This document shows, in pieces, positions 35,704 through 44,331 of a stretch of 64,000 bases of DNA (its first letter is position 1; every line of letters begins with the position of its first letter). The translations under genes and the position numbers were made by a program. Source of the DNA: a virus; the IMG/VR virus record IMGVR_UViG_3300026544_000001, positions 1 through 64,000 of that record. One strand, written 5' to 3'. Under the pieces are notes generated by a model, which saw nothing but the letters and a program-made list of their open reading frames with translations, had not been told where the DNA came from and ran no database searches.

Positions 35704-36792
35704 TTACTCCAAGGGTTCTCCAGTATTGTCACATTTACGTAAAGATATAAAAATTGGCTTTGTAGGAATTCCTCCATCTGAAAGCATTTCATACTCTATT
35801 GTACCATAGTTGTTACGGTATAGTTTGTCGAAGTCTTTTACTATCTGTTTACGTTCTACGTCAGTACCTTTAGGTTTAGTTTTGAATTGTTTATCGTTAT
35901 ATTCTACTATAAATACTGGATGATCATTCTTATCTAAGTTATAATCTAGTATCTTTACTTCTGTAGATTGTACTGGTTTAAGTTTCCACATTTGATTAGA
36001 TCTAACACCGTGCCTATATTCTGCTTCTGGGTGTTTAATAACTATACCTTCATAATCATCACGTATAGTACTATAGTAAAATTCTGCTAATTCTGTTTCA
36101 TTGTTTACTATTTTAGTATATGCTGGAAGTATATGTGTATATGCAAATATAACATTATCTGTTAAATATTTCCATCTATTTTGGAAATTCATAATAGGCA
36201 AGTCCCCTATATCAAATAACATAAATCTAATAATGTTAGAAAATTCCTTTGGTTTTTTAACATAAGATACTATTTCTTGTAAAGAAAGACTATCAGCCCA
36301 TAGCTCACCTACTAATTCATTACATTGTAGTTTATCCATTAAATCTAACACTTCTTGTTTATTCTCAGGAAGTATAGGATATTCTTCACCTGTCCTAGAT
36401 AGTAGTTGTAGAGTGTTGTTTGTTCTCTTATATGTAGCATTAAGTCCATTGTATTTAATCTGTACGTATAGAGGATAATCTGGCATTTTCTTAGGAGGCC
36501 ATTTGCTTATCTTCATAGCTTGATGTCTAGTAGAAGTTGTATCCTGTGATGTAGTATATCCTAGTTTGATCTTCTTAGCATGTAGTGCCTTAGCTTCTAG
36601 TAAGGCTTGTTCTTCATCTGTAGTAGCATTAGATCTACCTATATTCTTTGGTAAGGCTGTTGTAGTTTTAGATTGCTCTTTACCGTCTACATACCCCCAA
36701 GTTACTGTATATGTATTTGAAGTAACTTGTATATCAAATAATTGTAGTTTACCTGCTTTAGATCGTTTGTATAGTGTAGGTAGATTTAACAT
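35704..36792 (-). CDS. ATP-dependent DNA ligase with N-terminal WGR-like domain
   Basis: The 362-aa protein has a WGR-like N-terminus (YTVTWGYVDGKEQ, residues 28-40) and a nucleotidyltransferase core: motif I KYNG with Lys113 (Asn replaces the usual Asp of KxDG), motif III VGELW, motif IV EGIVIK (248-253), motif V WKLKP (269-273), then an OB-like C-terminal part. It seals nicks in replication or repair. SD GAGGAACTTAA; overlaps the upstream gene by 7 bp. Confidence 0.88.
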   Translation of the reverse strand: MLNLPTLYKRSKAGKLQLFDIQVTSNTYTVTWGYVDGKEQSKTTTALPKNIGRSNATTDEEQALLEAKALHAKKIKLGYTTSQDTTSTRHQAMKISKWPPKKMPDYPLYVQIKYNGLNATYKRTNNTLQLLSRTGEEYPILPENKQEVLDLMDKLQCNELVGELWADSLSLQEIVSYVKKPKEFSNIIRFMLFDIGDLPIMNFQNRWKYLTDNVIFAYTHILPAYTKIVNNETELAEFYYSTIRDDYEGIVIKHPEAEYRHGVRSNQMWKLKPVQSTEVKILDYNLDKNDHPVFIVEYNDKQFKTKPKGTDVERKQIVKDFDKLYRNNYGTIEYEMLSDGGIPTKPIFISLRKCDNTGEPLE

Positions 36793-36998
36793 TTAAGTTC
36801 CTCTAGTAGTTTAGCATTGAATTTGATTGCTTTATGTATATCATGTATCCGTATATCATCTCTGATTGGATGAGATACTTCATACAACTCCTCTATAAGA
36901 ATAGATGCTTTACCTATTTTATATTGTAAAGCTATAGAATAAGGTAAATCACTAAACTCAGTAGGAGATACTCCATATAGGTATTGTGTAGTTTTCAT
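36786..36998 (-). CDS. Unrecognised 70-aa protein
   Basis: Small helical protein (MKTTQYLYGVSPTEF) with SD AAAGGACC. Overlaps the ligase start by 7 bp. No family recognised. Confidence 0.6.
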   Translation of the reverse strand: MKTTQYLYGVSPTEFSDLPYSIALQYKIGKASILIEELYEVSHPIRDDIRIHDIHKAIKFNAKLLEELKC

Positions 36999-37007
36999 AT
37001 AGGTCCT

Positions 37008-37091
37008 TTAGAATGTATGATTAGCTAAGTACATAATAGTTACTACAGCTGCGAAGTATGCTAGTAGATCAGCTTCGTTGAATTGTATCAT
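37008..37091 (-). CDS. Small membrane ORF, 27 aa
   Basis: ATG behind AAGGAACTATATA opens a 27-residue frame with one hydrophobic helix (LLAYFAAVVTIMYLA). It overlaps the 3' end of the upstream gene by 23 bp and fills the gap before the next gene. Confidence 0.5.
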   Translation of the reverse strand: MIQFNEADLLAYFAAVVTIMYLANHTF

Positions 37092-37728
37092 TATATAGTT
37101 CCTTAGTTGCTTGTAATATGTATGTTTGTTCTTGTATAAGTTCTTCAGTTACAGGGTCATTTTCTGATTCCCGGTCATTTGGTTTGTTTCTGTAGTAGTT
37201 GTATAGCTGAGTAAGAACTGTATATTTACCTGTATTAGGTAAAGATAAATCTAGTGACTTAATAGCTATAGGCAGTCTAACTCTATCATCAAGTGTTACA
37301 TGATATTTATGTGCTATAGATAATACATATATATTTAGATTTGGAAATGGTTTATCTTGAGCTATTTCAGCAAATAGTTTAACAGTTTCTAAGTTTGTAT
37401 AACTTATATAGATATTATAGAATTCAAATAGGTTAACTATTGTACTATAATCTACTATATGTTTTTTAAGGTAATCTACTATTCTATTTGAAATACTATT
37501 AAGATCTTTTTCATAGAATAGAGGATAATTATCTGTTTTAGTTTGTATTAATTTAAAAGCTTTAGTAGCTACTCTGAAATGATAGATTGTTCCTTGTTTA
37601 AGTTCTTTAGATATACGTTGTCTACTAATATAATCTAGTGAAGATCTAATAGTAGCATGTAAATACTTTAGTGTAAGTTTAGGTTTATTTAGTTCATTCA
37701 TTATTAATGTATGTTCTAGTTCATTCAT
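37069..37728 (-). CDS. Unrecognised 219-aa protein
   Basis: Helical, Tyr/Leu-rich protein. SD TAGGAGCTAACT before ATG; the start overlaps the upstream stop (TAATG). No motif recognised. Confidence 0.65.
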   Translation of the reverse strand: MNELEHTLIMNELNKPKLTLKYLHATIRSSLDYISRQRISKELKQGTIYHFRVATKAFKLIQTKTDNYPLFYEKDLNSISNRIVDYLKKHIVDYSTIVNLFEFYNIYISYTNLETVKLFAEIAQDKPFPNLNIYVLSIAHKYHVTLDDRVRLPIAIKSLDLSLPNTGKYTVLTQLYNYYRNKPNDRESENDPVTEELIQEQTYILQATKELYNDTIQRS

Positions 37729-38234
37729 TAGTTAGCTCCTAGTTGTAATTTAGCTTCAAATATATGCTTATGTAGTTCTTCCATTCTATCTGGTATATTG
37801 AATTGAATGTAATTTGGATGTAAAGCTAGAATAGATACAAAATCATGTGCTTCTGTTATAAGTTGTTCTAGTTCTCTTCTACGATTTTGTTTATGCTTAT
37901 ATGCTCGTTTATACTTTCCTTGTGCAGTTATTATGTTAGTTACAAAATAATCATAAGCAATTCTAGGTCTAGTGAATAAGGGAAAGACTCTATATTTATC
38001 AGGAATAAGATCTATAAGTTTTCTTATTTGTCTTGATGTTGTATTAGAATACTTATGTGAAGTAATAAACATAAAGTTATTATCTCTATCTATTTGTGCT
38101 ATACGTGTTGAGTATGAATATAGAGAGTCATTTTTATATTTCATTCTATTACAATATGTTCTACCTTCTGTGTTAGCCTTAACTAACCATGATTCGATAA
38201 GAGATATATAGTCAGAAGATTTGAATTTATACAT
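37728..38234 (-). CDS. Unrecognised 168-aa protein
   Basis: Basic helical protein with a Lys/Arg-rich middle (KRAYKHKQNRRRELEQL) that could bind nucleic acid. SD AAGGAACAACA. Coupled on both sides by overlaps. Confidence 0.65.
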   Translation of the reverse strand: MYKFKSSDYISLIESWLVKANTEGRTYCNRMKYKNDSLYSYSTRIAQIDRDNNFMFITSHKYSNTTSRQIRKLIDLIPDKYRVFPLFTRPRIAYDYFVTNIITAQGKYKRAYKHKQNRRRELEQLITEAHDFVSILALHPNYIQFNIPDRMEELHKHIFEAKLQLGAN

Positions 38235-38499
38235 TGTTGTTCCTTAAGTTAATTTCTTTTCTGAATAAATTGAATTTGAATCTATCTTCATCCACTATAA
38301 GGGCTTCGAATACTTGATAGGTATGGTTGTCTACTAACACATGAATAGTTGACATCAGTTCTATTAACTGTAGTTCTTTACCTGATATCGCTTTTGCAGT
38401 ATTTTTAGGTACTATTATATCTTCTACTATTATATAAGTAAACTTATTATCTAACTGTGATTTACTATATTCAGATATTTGTTTAAAACGTACTGTCAT
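38227..38499 (-). CDS. Unrecognised 90-aa protein
   Basis: Beta-rich (YIIVEDIIVPKNTAKAISGKE). Weak SD. Overlaps the next gene by 8 bp. Confidence 0.55.
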   Translation of the reverse strand: MTVRFKQISEYSKSQLDNKFTYIIVEDIIVPKNTAKAISGKELQLIELMSTIHVLVDNHTYQVFEALIVDEDRFKFNLFRKEINLRNNNV

Positions 38500-38503
38500 T
38501 AAT

Positions 38504-38845
38504 TTACTTTAATTTGATATTATATATAGCTGAATTAGCAAATACATATAATTTATGTTGTTCATTAGTTTTTAGTATGAAATTAAATTCAAGATCACTT
38601 AATTCGTTGCCTAGTAGTTTTTCAAATAATAGTTTTGCATCACAGGTTGTAAAATAGTTATAAGGTCTGGTCTTAGTTTGTTCCGTATAAATATCATGAT
38701 ATTTATCAAAATATACATTTGCTCGTGTATGAATTCGCCCATCCAATAATGTGATAGATAGTAATCTACTTTCATGATTTATACTAATATGAGCAGCATC
38801 GAATCTAGGTTCAAATTGATTTTTAAATATTTCTGAAAATAGCAT
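38504..38845 (-). CDS. Unrecognised 113-aa protein
   Basis: Beta-rich protein (SRLLSITLLDGRIHTRANVYFDKY in two pieces). SD AAGGAGAACTA lies directly downstream of the hairpin at 38858-38882. No family recognised. Confidence 0.6.
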   Translation of the reverse strand: MLFSEIFKNQFEPRFDAAHISINHESRLLSITLLDGRIHTRANVYFDKYHDIYTEQTKTRPYNYFTTCDAKLLFEKLLGNELSDLEFNFILKTNEQHKLYVFANSAIYNIKLK

Positions 38846-38857
38846 TAGTTCTCCTTA

Positions 38858-38882
38858 ATAAGTAAGGAAGAACCTTACTTAT
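38858..38882 (-). promoter_or_regulatory. 10-bp hairpin directly upstream of a ribosome binding site
   Basis: ATAAGTAAGG and CCTTACTTAT pair perfectly around a 5-nt loop. One arm covers the VWA gene stop codon; the SD AAGGAG of the next gene follows within a few bases. No U tract, so a leader or processing hairpin is more likely than a terminator. Confidence 0.65.
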
Positions 38883-40276
38883 GGTAATTTAATATTTAGG
38901 CCATGGCAGATGTTGGTGTCTACTTCTGGGCAGTTCTGTGGAGATAGAAAGAACCAAGTGAATTTCTTCATACTTGGATAAGCTTTCCATGCTTCATTAC
39001 CATCATCATAATTGTCACTCATTTTTATACAAATATATTTAGATTTATCTTTAATACTTAGTTCATCTATATATTTTATAGTAGACATAATAGATGTACC
39101 ACCATTTGCATACCTTTTAGATAGAGCTTCTTTAAACTTAGGTGATTGTGATATATCAAAATCACTTGTAATCTTTGTAGTATAAACTAGATCAACATCA
39201 TAGATACATACTATAAGTTCGTTTATCTTATGGCTTTGCGATTCAAATATACCTAATAGTTTTTGTAGGTCATTGATTTGTATTGAGCCACTTTGATCAA
39301 TAGTTAGGATAATGTTTACTTTGTTATCTGCATATACATCTGCTGGGGCTTTGAATATATGTCTATATGTTCGTTTAAGATTCTTCCAGCTTCTGTCATG
39401 TTTGTTTGTTTTGTTATAGATAGTATTGGTGATAGTACCTTTAAGTTTATCAAACCATGCTGCATCTGTTTTGATTGATTCAAATGACTCTATCATAATA
39501 TCTGCACCATATGTACCTTTAGAGTTAGTTCTAATAACGTTAATGATAGCATTAGCTAGATTCTGTGTTTGTATATCTTGAGCTATGTTACCTGATATTA
39601 GATTCTTTGGTGTGATATATTTAAAGCCATTTATCTCTGATACTATGTATCTATCACTGTTAGTAACAGGAAGACATTTATGAGATTGCTTCTTAAGATG
39701 CTTAACTATTTCTATTTCAGATAGTTCTTTGTAATCTTCGTTAAAAGCTATATGTTCTCTGATAGTAGACCATTCTGATCTAAGGCTACTTTGTGTAAAT
39801 AAACTATCCATGATATTGTTTACTTTATAGTCACAAGCTAGTTTGATAGTAAAGTGAGGGTCAGTACGTTGTTTATACTTCTTAAGTAGCATAGATTGAA
39901 ATGGTGCTGTATAATGCTTACGTAAAATATGTTGTACTTCTTTCATATAGTGATATGCAAAGAATATAGATTGTTTCTTAGCTATCTTAGCTATATACTT
40001 AAGTTGTTTAGCATCTCTGTAAAAGAAAGTAAAGTGTACTTGTTGTTCTATTGGATCTGTATAACAAGAGAATACTTCCATTAGATCTGGTAATTGCAGC
40101 TTCTTAGATTCTGCATCATTTGGGTACTTATGTACTTCTACTGTAATAGGTAGTTTAAGAAACATACCTAATGCTGTGAATGCTACTTTATCTGAACCTA
40201 TGATTTGGTTGTTAAGATATGCTAATTCTTGTATTATATGATTTGCTGTTTGTTCAATAAAAATTGATTCTGTCAT
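38879..40276 (-). CDS. VWA-domain protein of the MoxR/VWA pair (DUF2201-like)
   Basis: The 465-aa protein has an N-terminal region with HYMKEVQHILRKHY and CDYKVNNIMDSL, like the putative metallopeptidase part of DUF2201 proteins, and a C-terminal VWA domain with MIDAS DQSGS (residues 327-331) and GGTSI. Its gene follows the AAA ATPase at 40973. The pair is conserved in N4-like phages (gp24/gp25) and by analogy with MoxR-VWA pairs may act as a metal-dependent chaperone or remodelling complex. SD AAAGGAAACAAC. Confidence 0.8.
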   Translation of the reverse strand: MTESIFIEQTANHIIQELAYLNNQIIGSDKVAFTALGMFLKLPITVEVHKYPNDAESKKLQLPDLMEVFSCYTDPIEQQVHFTFFYRDAKQLKYIAKIAKKQSIFFAYHYMKEVQHILRKHYTAPFQSMLLKKYKQRTDPHFTIKLACDYKVNNIMDSLFTQSSLRSEWSTIREHIAFNEDYKELSEIEIVKHLKKQSHKCLPVTNSDRYIVSEINGFKYITPKNLISGNIAQDIQTQNLANAIINVIRTNSKGTYGADIMIESFESIKTDAAWFDKLKGTITNTIYNKTNKHDRSWKNLKRTYRHIFKAPADVYADNKVNIILTIDQSGSIQINDLQKLLGIFESQSHKINELIVCIYDVDLVYTTKITSDFDISQSPKFKEALSKRYANGGTSIMSTIKYIDELSIKDKSKYICIKMSDNYDDGNEAWKAYPSMKKFTWFFLSPQNCPEVDTNICHGLNIKLP

Positions 40277-40767
40277 GTTGTTTCCTTTGTTTCATTTGAT
40301 TCATTATACCATAATACATCTTCAGGGTCTATATCGGCCTTGTTTAATATGGTTAGGAGATCTTCTGGTATATCGTCTACTGTTTTATAGTCTTCAAATA
40401 TATATGTAAATTCATCTATACCGTAATAGTTAATAGATGCAACTGAAAAGTATTTAGTATAATAGTCACATATACTTTCGTTATTATTTTCTTCGTACTC
40501 ATAGAAGAAGTCATTACCCGGTTCAGATTCAGCTATATGTATGTATACTGGGTTAAACTCATGTAGATCAGATAGAAGATTTGATTTATCTGCTTCCCAT
40601 CTACCTTCTCCTCCTATAGTCATAGTGGTACCTTGTATACCTAAATAGTGTGTTTGTATATTATACTCATAACATTCATCTTTAGTAAAATGGTGTTCTC
40701 TATAATGTTTAAGTTCGAATATATTATCAAACGTAATAGTTATATCTATTTGTGTCCAATTAGCGAT
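40273..40767 (-). CDS. Unrecognised acidic protein, 164 aa, apparent AUC start
   Basis: The first ATG is at 40623, but the same frame is open for 48 further codons up to an ATC at 40767, which sits six bases after AAAGGA; no ATG, GTG or TTG lies there. The upstream stretch (IDITITFDNIFELKHYREHHF ...) looks coding and fills a gap of 155 bp between tightly packed genes. An in-frame ATG AAA GGA TAA lies just before it. If the AUC is not used, the product is 116 aa. Acidic C-terminal half; no family recognised. ATGA overlap with the VWA gene. Confidence 0.55.
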   Translation of the reverse strand: MANWTQIDITITFDNIFELKHYREHHFTKDECYEYNIQTHYLGIQGTTMTIGGEGRWEADKSNLLSDLHEFNPVYIHIAESEPGNDFFYEYEENNNESICDYYTKYFSVASINYYGIDEFTYIFEDYKTVDDIPEDLLTILNKADIDPEDVLWYNESNETKETT

Positions 40768-40778
40768 GAGTTATCCTT

Positions 40779-40973
40779 TCATTTAATAGGTGTTGATTTA
40801 GTTGTACGTCTATTTACTATTGTTATAAAAGTTTTTAAATAGTTTACTCTAAACCACACTTTACAGCTATTACAGTAGGCATTCTTATCTAAAGTATTTC
40901 CACATAACGGGCATAATTTAGATTTAACTGCTTTAGCATCAAACATATTGAAAGATTCTGGTAGATTCTTCAT
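40779..40973 (-). CDS. Small zinc-ribbon protein, 64 aa
   Basis: CPLCGNTLDKNAYCNSC gives two Cys pairs of a zinc ribbon; the C-terminus is basic. It overlaps the AAA ATPase stop by one base (TAATG), so it belongs to the AAA/VWA operon. Confidence 0.7.
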   Translation of the reverse strand: MKNLPESFNMFDAKAVKSKLCPLCGNTLDKNAYCNSCKVWFRVNYLKTFITIVNRRTTKSTPIK

Positions 40974-42148
40974 TAGATAATATACTGATTCATAATAGTT
41001 AGTATAGCTGGTCTGTCTTCGAAGGTAGCTTCTTTAACTAGTTTAGTATCTTTCTTAGATAACTTATATTCAGCTATATTGTCTTTATCTAGTATCTTAT
41101 CTAGTAATATAGATTGAGCTATAGTGATAGGTTTCTTGTTAATATATTCATTTTGGTAGTATGCCCAGAATTTACCTGCACTGAATCCTATGAATGAATG
41201 ATTATCTTTGTTAAGATTCATTAGATCTATACAATATACTGCATCTTGTATAGTCTCTGCCCAATCAAGGATAAATGGATATACTATCTGATCTATTGCT
41301 GATAGCTTAGATATATCTAATGGTTTCTTGTCATCTAGTATTTTTCTGAAGTTAATCTTCTCTAAGTATGCAACATGCGATGCTAGTTCTGTAGCAGCTT
41401 CAGATGATACATATTGCTTAGCTATAGTTAGAATATTATCTTGTATGAACTGATCATCTAGATTATTAAGACAAGTAGATAAGAAATCCCAAGATCTAGG
41501 CGTACCATACGGTGTCTCTGTAGATTCTTGTTCTTGTAAGAAGTTCAGGTTAAGTTTCAAGAATGAAGATACATATCTATGTAACTGAATACCTACTGTT
41601 TCATACCATTGAGCTGGATTGAATTGTATCTTAAGTATTTGCATACGATTGATAATAGCTGAACCAAATCCATCAAACCCTGCTTCAGTAGAATCATTAG
41701 CTGTTGCTATGATAGCTACATTAGGTAGAAGTTTATATTGTTGCAGTTTACGGTTAAGTAATAGTTCATATAGAGCATCTTGTGCTGTCTTCTGCATAGC
41801 ATGTACATCATCTATAAGAATAATAGCTCCAGCTGGATTATCCATAGCCATTGAGTTAGCTTGATAGATAACTTCTGGTACAGACCATTGAGTGTATCTA
41901 TGTTCAGTAGATTTTGATAGTGCGTATTTATCTATTGCTTTGTCTTTAAGTTCACTGGGTAATCCCAACCACTGCTCTGTAGATATAGTGGCACCAGATA
42001 GATCAAGTAGACTCATACCTAGTTCTTTAGCAATAGAAGCTACTTTAGTTGATTTACCTGAACCTGGAGATCCCATAAGAACTATAGGTGCTATATATTG
42101 ACCTGTAGTTTGGGCTTTAATATTTGATTTGATTATAGTTGCTTCCAT
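40973..42148 (-). CDS. MoxR-type AAA+ ATPase
   Basis: The 391-aa protein has Walker A GSPGSGKS (26-33), Walker B AIILIDDVH, sensor 1 IIATAND and an Arg in NRMQILK as candidate arginine finger. MoxR ATPases work with VWA partners; the partner is encoded two genes downstream. The N4 counterpart would be gp24. Its role in infection is not established. SD AAGGAATCAAAAA. Confidence 0.88.
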   Translation of the reverse strand: MEATIIKSNIKAQTTGQYIAPIVLMGSPGSGKSTKVASIAKELGMSLLDLSGATISTEQWLGLPSELKDKAIDKYALSKSTEHRYTQWSVPEVIYQANSMAMDNPAGAIILIDDVHAMQKTAQDALYELLLNRKLQQYKLLPNVAIIATANDSTEAGFDGFGSAIINRMQILKIQFNPAQWYETVGIQLHRYVSSFLKLNLNFLQEQESTETPYGTPRSWDFLSTCLNNLDDQFIQDNILTIAKQYVSSEAATELASHVAYLEKINFRKILDDKKPLDISKLSAIDQIVYPFILDWAETIQDAVYCIDLMNLNKDNHSFIGFSAGKFWAYYQNEYINKKPITIAQSILLDKILDKDNIAEYKLSKKDTKLVKEATFEDRPAILTIMNQYII

Positions 42149-42168
42149 TTTTTGATTCCTTATATTAT

Positions 42169-42423
42169 TTAACTAGTTAATTTTTCACTTAATATTTCTT
42201 TTACTATACCTGTTAGTGATGTTGCTATTTGTTCTTCTACCTCTATTTTTATAATTTCTAACCTACTTTTCAATATACTATCTAATTCCAATTCTACAAT
42301 AGTATATACTTTATCTGCTAGACTATCAGACTCCCATATATCCAATCGTTCTATTTCATTATCTATATATTTTTCAAGTGATTGTTTTACTATATCGTTA
42401 GTTATATCTATAGTTATATTCAT
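42169..42423 (-). CDS. Unrecognised helical protein, 84 aa
   Basis: Glu/Ile/Leu-rich, predicted all-helical. SD AAAGAGGTAAAT. No family recognised. Confidence 0.6.
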   Translation of the reverse strand: MNITIDITNDIVKQSLEKYIDNEIERLDIWESDSLADKVYTIVELELDSILKSRLEIIKIEVEEQIATSLTGIVKEILSEKLTS

Positions 42424-42428
42424 TTTAT

Positions 42429-42674
42429 TTACCTCTTTATGTTATTTTCTTTCCATTCTACCCATTTACCTTTAGCTTTTAAAGCTATACTGGCAGGTCC
42501 ATTAGTTGTATAGTATGGCTCTTTACAGTAATACCATATACAATTATCGTCTTTATTAAAATAAATATATTCATCATAATCCGGAAATCCCCAATTTATA
42601 TTACATAGTTTTAGATCAGGGTTTAATTCGAATAGAAATAGTAGTTTAGTTTTTATTCTTTCCATTCTAACCAT
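42429..42674 (-). CDS. Tandem paralog 2, about 78-81 aa
   Basis: KTKLLFLFELNPDLKL ... EYIYFNK ... YYCKE ... GKWVEWKE matches the adjacent 42653-42871 protein along its length. Starts at the ATG at 42674 or 42665; the start lies inside the upstream copy. Function unknown. Confidence 0.65.
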   Translation of the reverse strand: MVRMERIKTKLLFLFELNPDLKLCNINWGFPDYDEYIYFNKDDNCIWYYCKEPYYTTNGPASIALKAKGKWVEWKENNIKR

Positions 42675-42871
42675 TCTCCGGTATAATCTAAAGCTGTATA
42701 TGCTGGTTCATCTAATTTATCTATTTCATTGTGATTACAATAATAATGGATTTTGTTAGTTCTTTTATTAAAATATATGTATTCTATACACCCTACATCT
42801 TCCCAAGCTGTGTTATATAACTTAAGGTCAGGATTCATATTGAATAAGAATAATAGTTTATTTTTCATCAT
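42653..42871 (-). CDS. Tandem paralog 1, 72 aa
   Basis: KNKLLFLFNMNPDLKL ... EYIYFNKRTNKIHYYC ... GEWLEWKE, the partner of the 42429 protein. An aromatic, possibly beta-barrel fold. A local gene duplication is the simplest origin. Confidence 0.65.
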   Translation of the reverse strand: MMKNKLLFLFNMNPDLKLYNTAWEDVGCIEYIYFNKRTNKIHYYCNHNEIDKLDEPAYTALDYTGEWLEWKE

Positions 42872-43007
42872 AGTCCCAATTTAACCAAAATGCTTTAGAG
42901 TTAAAGTTGTGTGTTCTATTGTAAGTAGTACACATATCTACTTCATGTGATAATGCTCCTAGTACTAATAATATTCCTGCTATTATAATCAATGATATAG
43001 CTTTCAT
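42858..43007 (-). CDS. Small membrane or exported protein, 49 aa
   Basis: ATG behind AAGGAACTGTA, overlapping the upstream stop (TAATG). Residues 3-20 are a hydrophobic helix (ISLIIIAGILLVLGAL), then a polar tail with Cys and Trp. It fills the gap before the tandem paralogs. Confidence 0.6.
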   Translation of the reverse strand: MKAISLIIIAGILLVLGALSHEVDMCTTYNRTHNFNSKAFWLNWDYDEK

Positions 43008-43213
43008 TACAGTTCCTTAATGAGTAAAGATGTATAGATTATTATTCCAGGATTGCCACTTGGTTGGCATACTGATACTGGTTGCTGAGTAATTACTTTT
43101 ACATTATGTGTAGTTCTAAGTTCATTTATCTTAGCTGCTGTTTTATCTAATGAGGTAGCAAAGTTAATATATTTGCCTTGTTGATATGGTTTAGTTATAC
43201 CTAGATTAGTCAT
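43007..43213 (-). CDS. Unrecognised 68-aa protein
   Basis: Alpha/beta small protein (SLDKTAAKINELRTTHNVKVI). Coupled by one-base overlaps on both sides. Confidence 0.6.
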   Translation of the reverse strand: MTNLGITKPYQQGKYINFATSLDKTAAKINELRTTHNVKVITQQPVSVCQPSGNPGIIIYTSLLIKEL

Positions 43214-43425
43214 TAGTTACTCCATTTTTTAACTTCTTTGATTCTATCTTCTAAAGCTTTGTATGTTTTCTTTAATAAAGTAGATGTCTTACCTATCGGG
43301 TACCTACCTTGATAGATGCGAACTATAGATTTCATATCATATAGTTTAGCTATAGGATATGTATTTAGGTTATCTAGTGTATTGTTACAACTAAATACTA
43401 CTTGTTCTTCTGTATGTTCTCTCAT
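43213..43425 (-). CDS. Unrecognised 70-aa protein
   Basis: Small basic protein ending in a Lys-rich helix. SD AAGGAACTAAT. No family recognised. Confidence 0.6.
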   Translation of the reverse strand: MREHTEEQVVFSCNNTLDNLNTYPIAKLYDMKSIVRIYQGRYPIGKTSTLLKKTYKALEDRIKEVKKWSN

Positions 43426-43485
43426 ATTAGTTCCTTGTGTTAAATTTATTATTTATGTCATCCAGCTCCCGCATATGGATAGACT

Positions 43486-43535
43486 GCTATTCCCACTAAG
43501 TTTCGACACCTATTGATCAAGTAGGTCTGAATAGC
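43486..43535. other. Structured intergenic element G
   Basis: GCTATTC (43486-43492) pairs with GAATAGC (43529-43535); inside, ACCTATT pairs with AGTAGGT around GATCA. It is GC-enriched relative to neighbours and lies in the 120-bp gap 43426-43548, which has no supported gene. Not a tRNA. Confidence 0.45.
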
Positions 43536-43548
43536 TCCCAACTGTTTA

Positions 43549-43713
43549 TTATAAATCAAATTGTTTATAGTTTAATATATCACATATATGTTGTGCATCT
43601 TCTTTTGTTTTAAAATAAATTTTACATAATGAGTATTGTAAATCATCTGTGTTACAATTAAATGCACGTGATCCTGTTAATGTATAATTAGCTAATAGTT
43701 CATCTATTGTCAT
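43549..43713 (-). CDS. Small protein, 54 aa
   Basis: ATG overlapping the upstream stop (TAATG) opens MTIDELLANYTLTGSRAFNC ..., ending KQFDL. Length, coupling and composition support a gene. No family recognised. Confidence 0.55.
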   Translation of the reverse strand: MTIDELLANYTLTGSRAFNCNTDDLQYSLCKIYFKTKEDAQHICDILNYKQFDL

Positions 43714-44318
43714 TACTCTATACCAAATTCAGATAAAGTATCTAATAGTCCTTGCATATCACATTCAGATAGATTTAGTTTACGATATGTTTGTTCACAT
43801 TGTTTATAGATATTTTCACCTTTACGCATAGATTCAATATTGTCTACATAACCAAAGTCCTCTAAAAAGTCGTCCATAGTGTACTGAATGAATAATAATG
43901 CATTTTCTAGTATTGCTCTAAAAGCAAATAGGAGATATTCATCTGATAACTGTTTAGGTAATAGAGGGTTAAGTATACTAATATGGTTTCCTGTATTGTA
44001 TATTTTATAGTTAAACGTTTTTCTATACTCTAGTTCAAGCTGATTATTATCGGAGCTGCAGATGGTAGTGATTTGTGACTTATCTATATCTTTTGGTATT
44101 TCAATTTTCCAATGAATATTCTTTTGGTTAAGAACATTTTCTTTTAAAAACTGAGCTGATTGATGGTATTGATATGACTCATTATCGATTAATATATTAT
44201 ACTTAGGGCATAGTATATAGTGAGTAGATTTATAATCTTGTAGTTTATAGTCTGATTTGACTACAGTATCAAATTGGGATGATATATTAAATTTATTTAT
44301 TAGTTCTTGTTTAGTCAT
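43713..44318 (-). CDS. Unrecognised 201-aa protein
   Basis: Alpha/beta protein with no recognisable motif. SD AAGGAATAGTA. Downstream small gene coupled by TAATG. Confidence 0.65.
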   Translation of the reverse strand: MTKQELINKFNISSQFDTVVKSDYKLQDYKSTHYILCPKYNILIDNESYQYHQSAQFLKENVLNQKNIHWKIEIPKDIDKSQITTICSSDNNQLELEYRKTFNYKIYNTGNHISILNPLLPKQLSDEYLLFAFRAILENALLFIQYTMDDFLEDFGYVDNIESMRKGENIYKQCEQTYRKLNLSECDMQGLLDTLSEFGIE

Positions 44319-44331
44319 TACTATTCCTTAT

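Noticed and set aside
43440-43548. Possible tRNA or hammerhead ribozyme
   Set aside because: A TTTCGAC string suggested a T loop and CGAAAC a hammerhead, but no acceptor or anticodon arms and no CTGATGA core in the right order are present.
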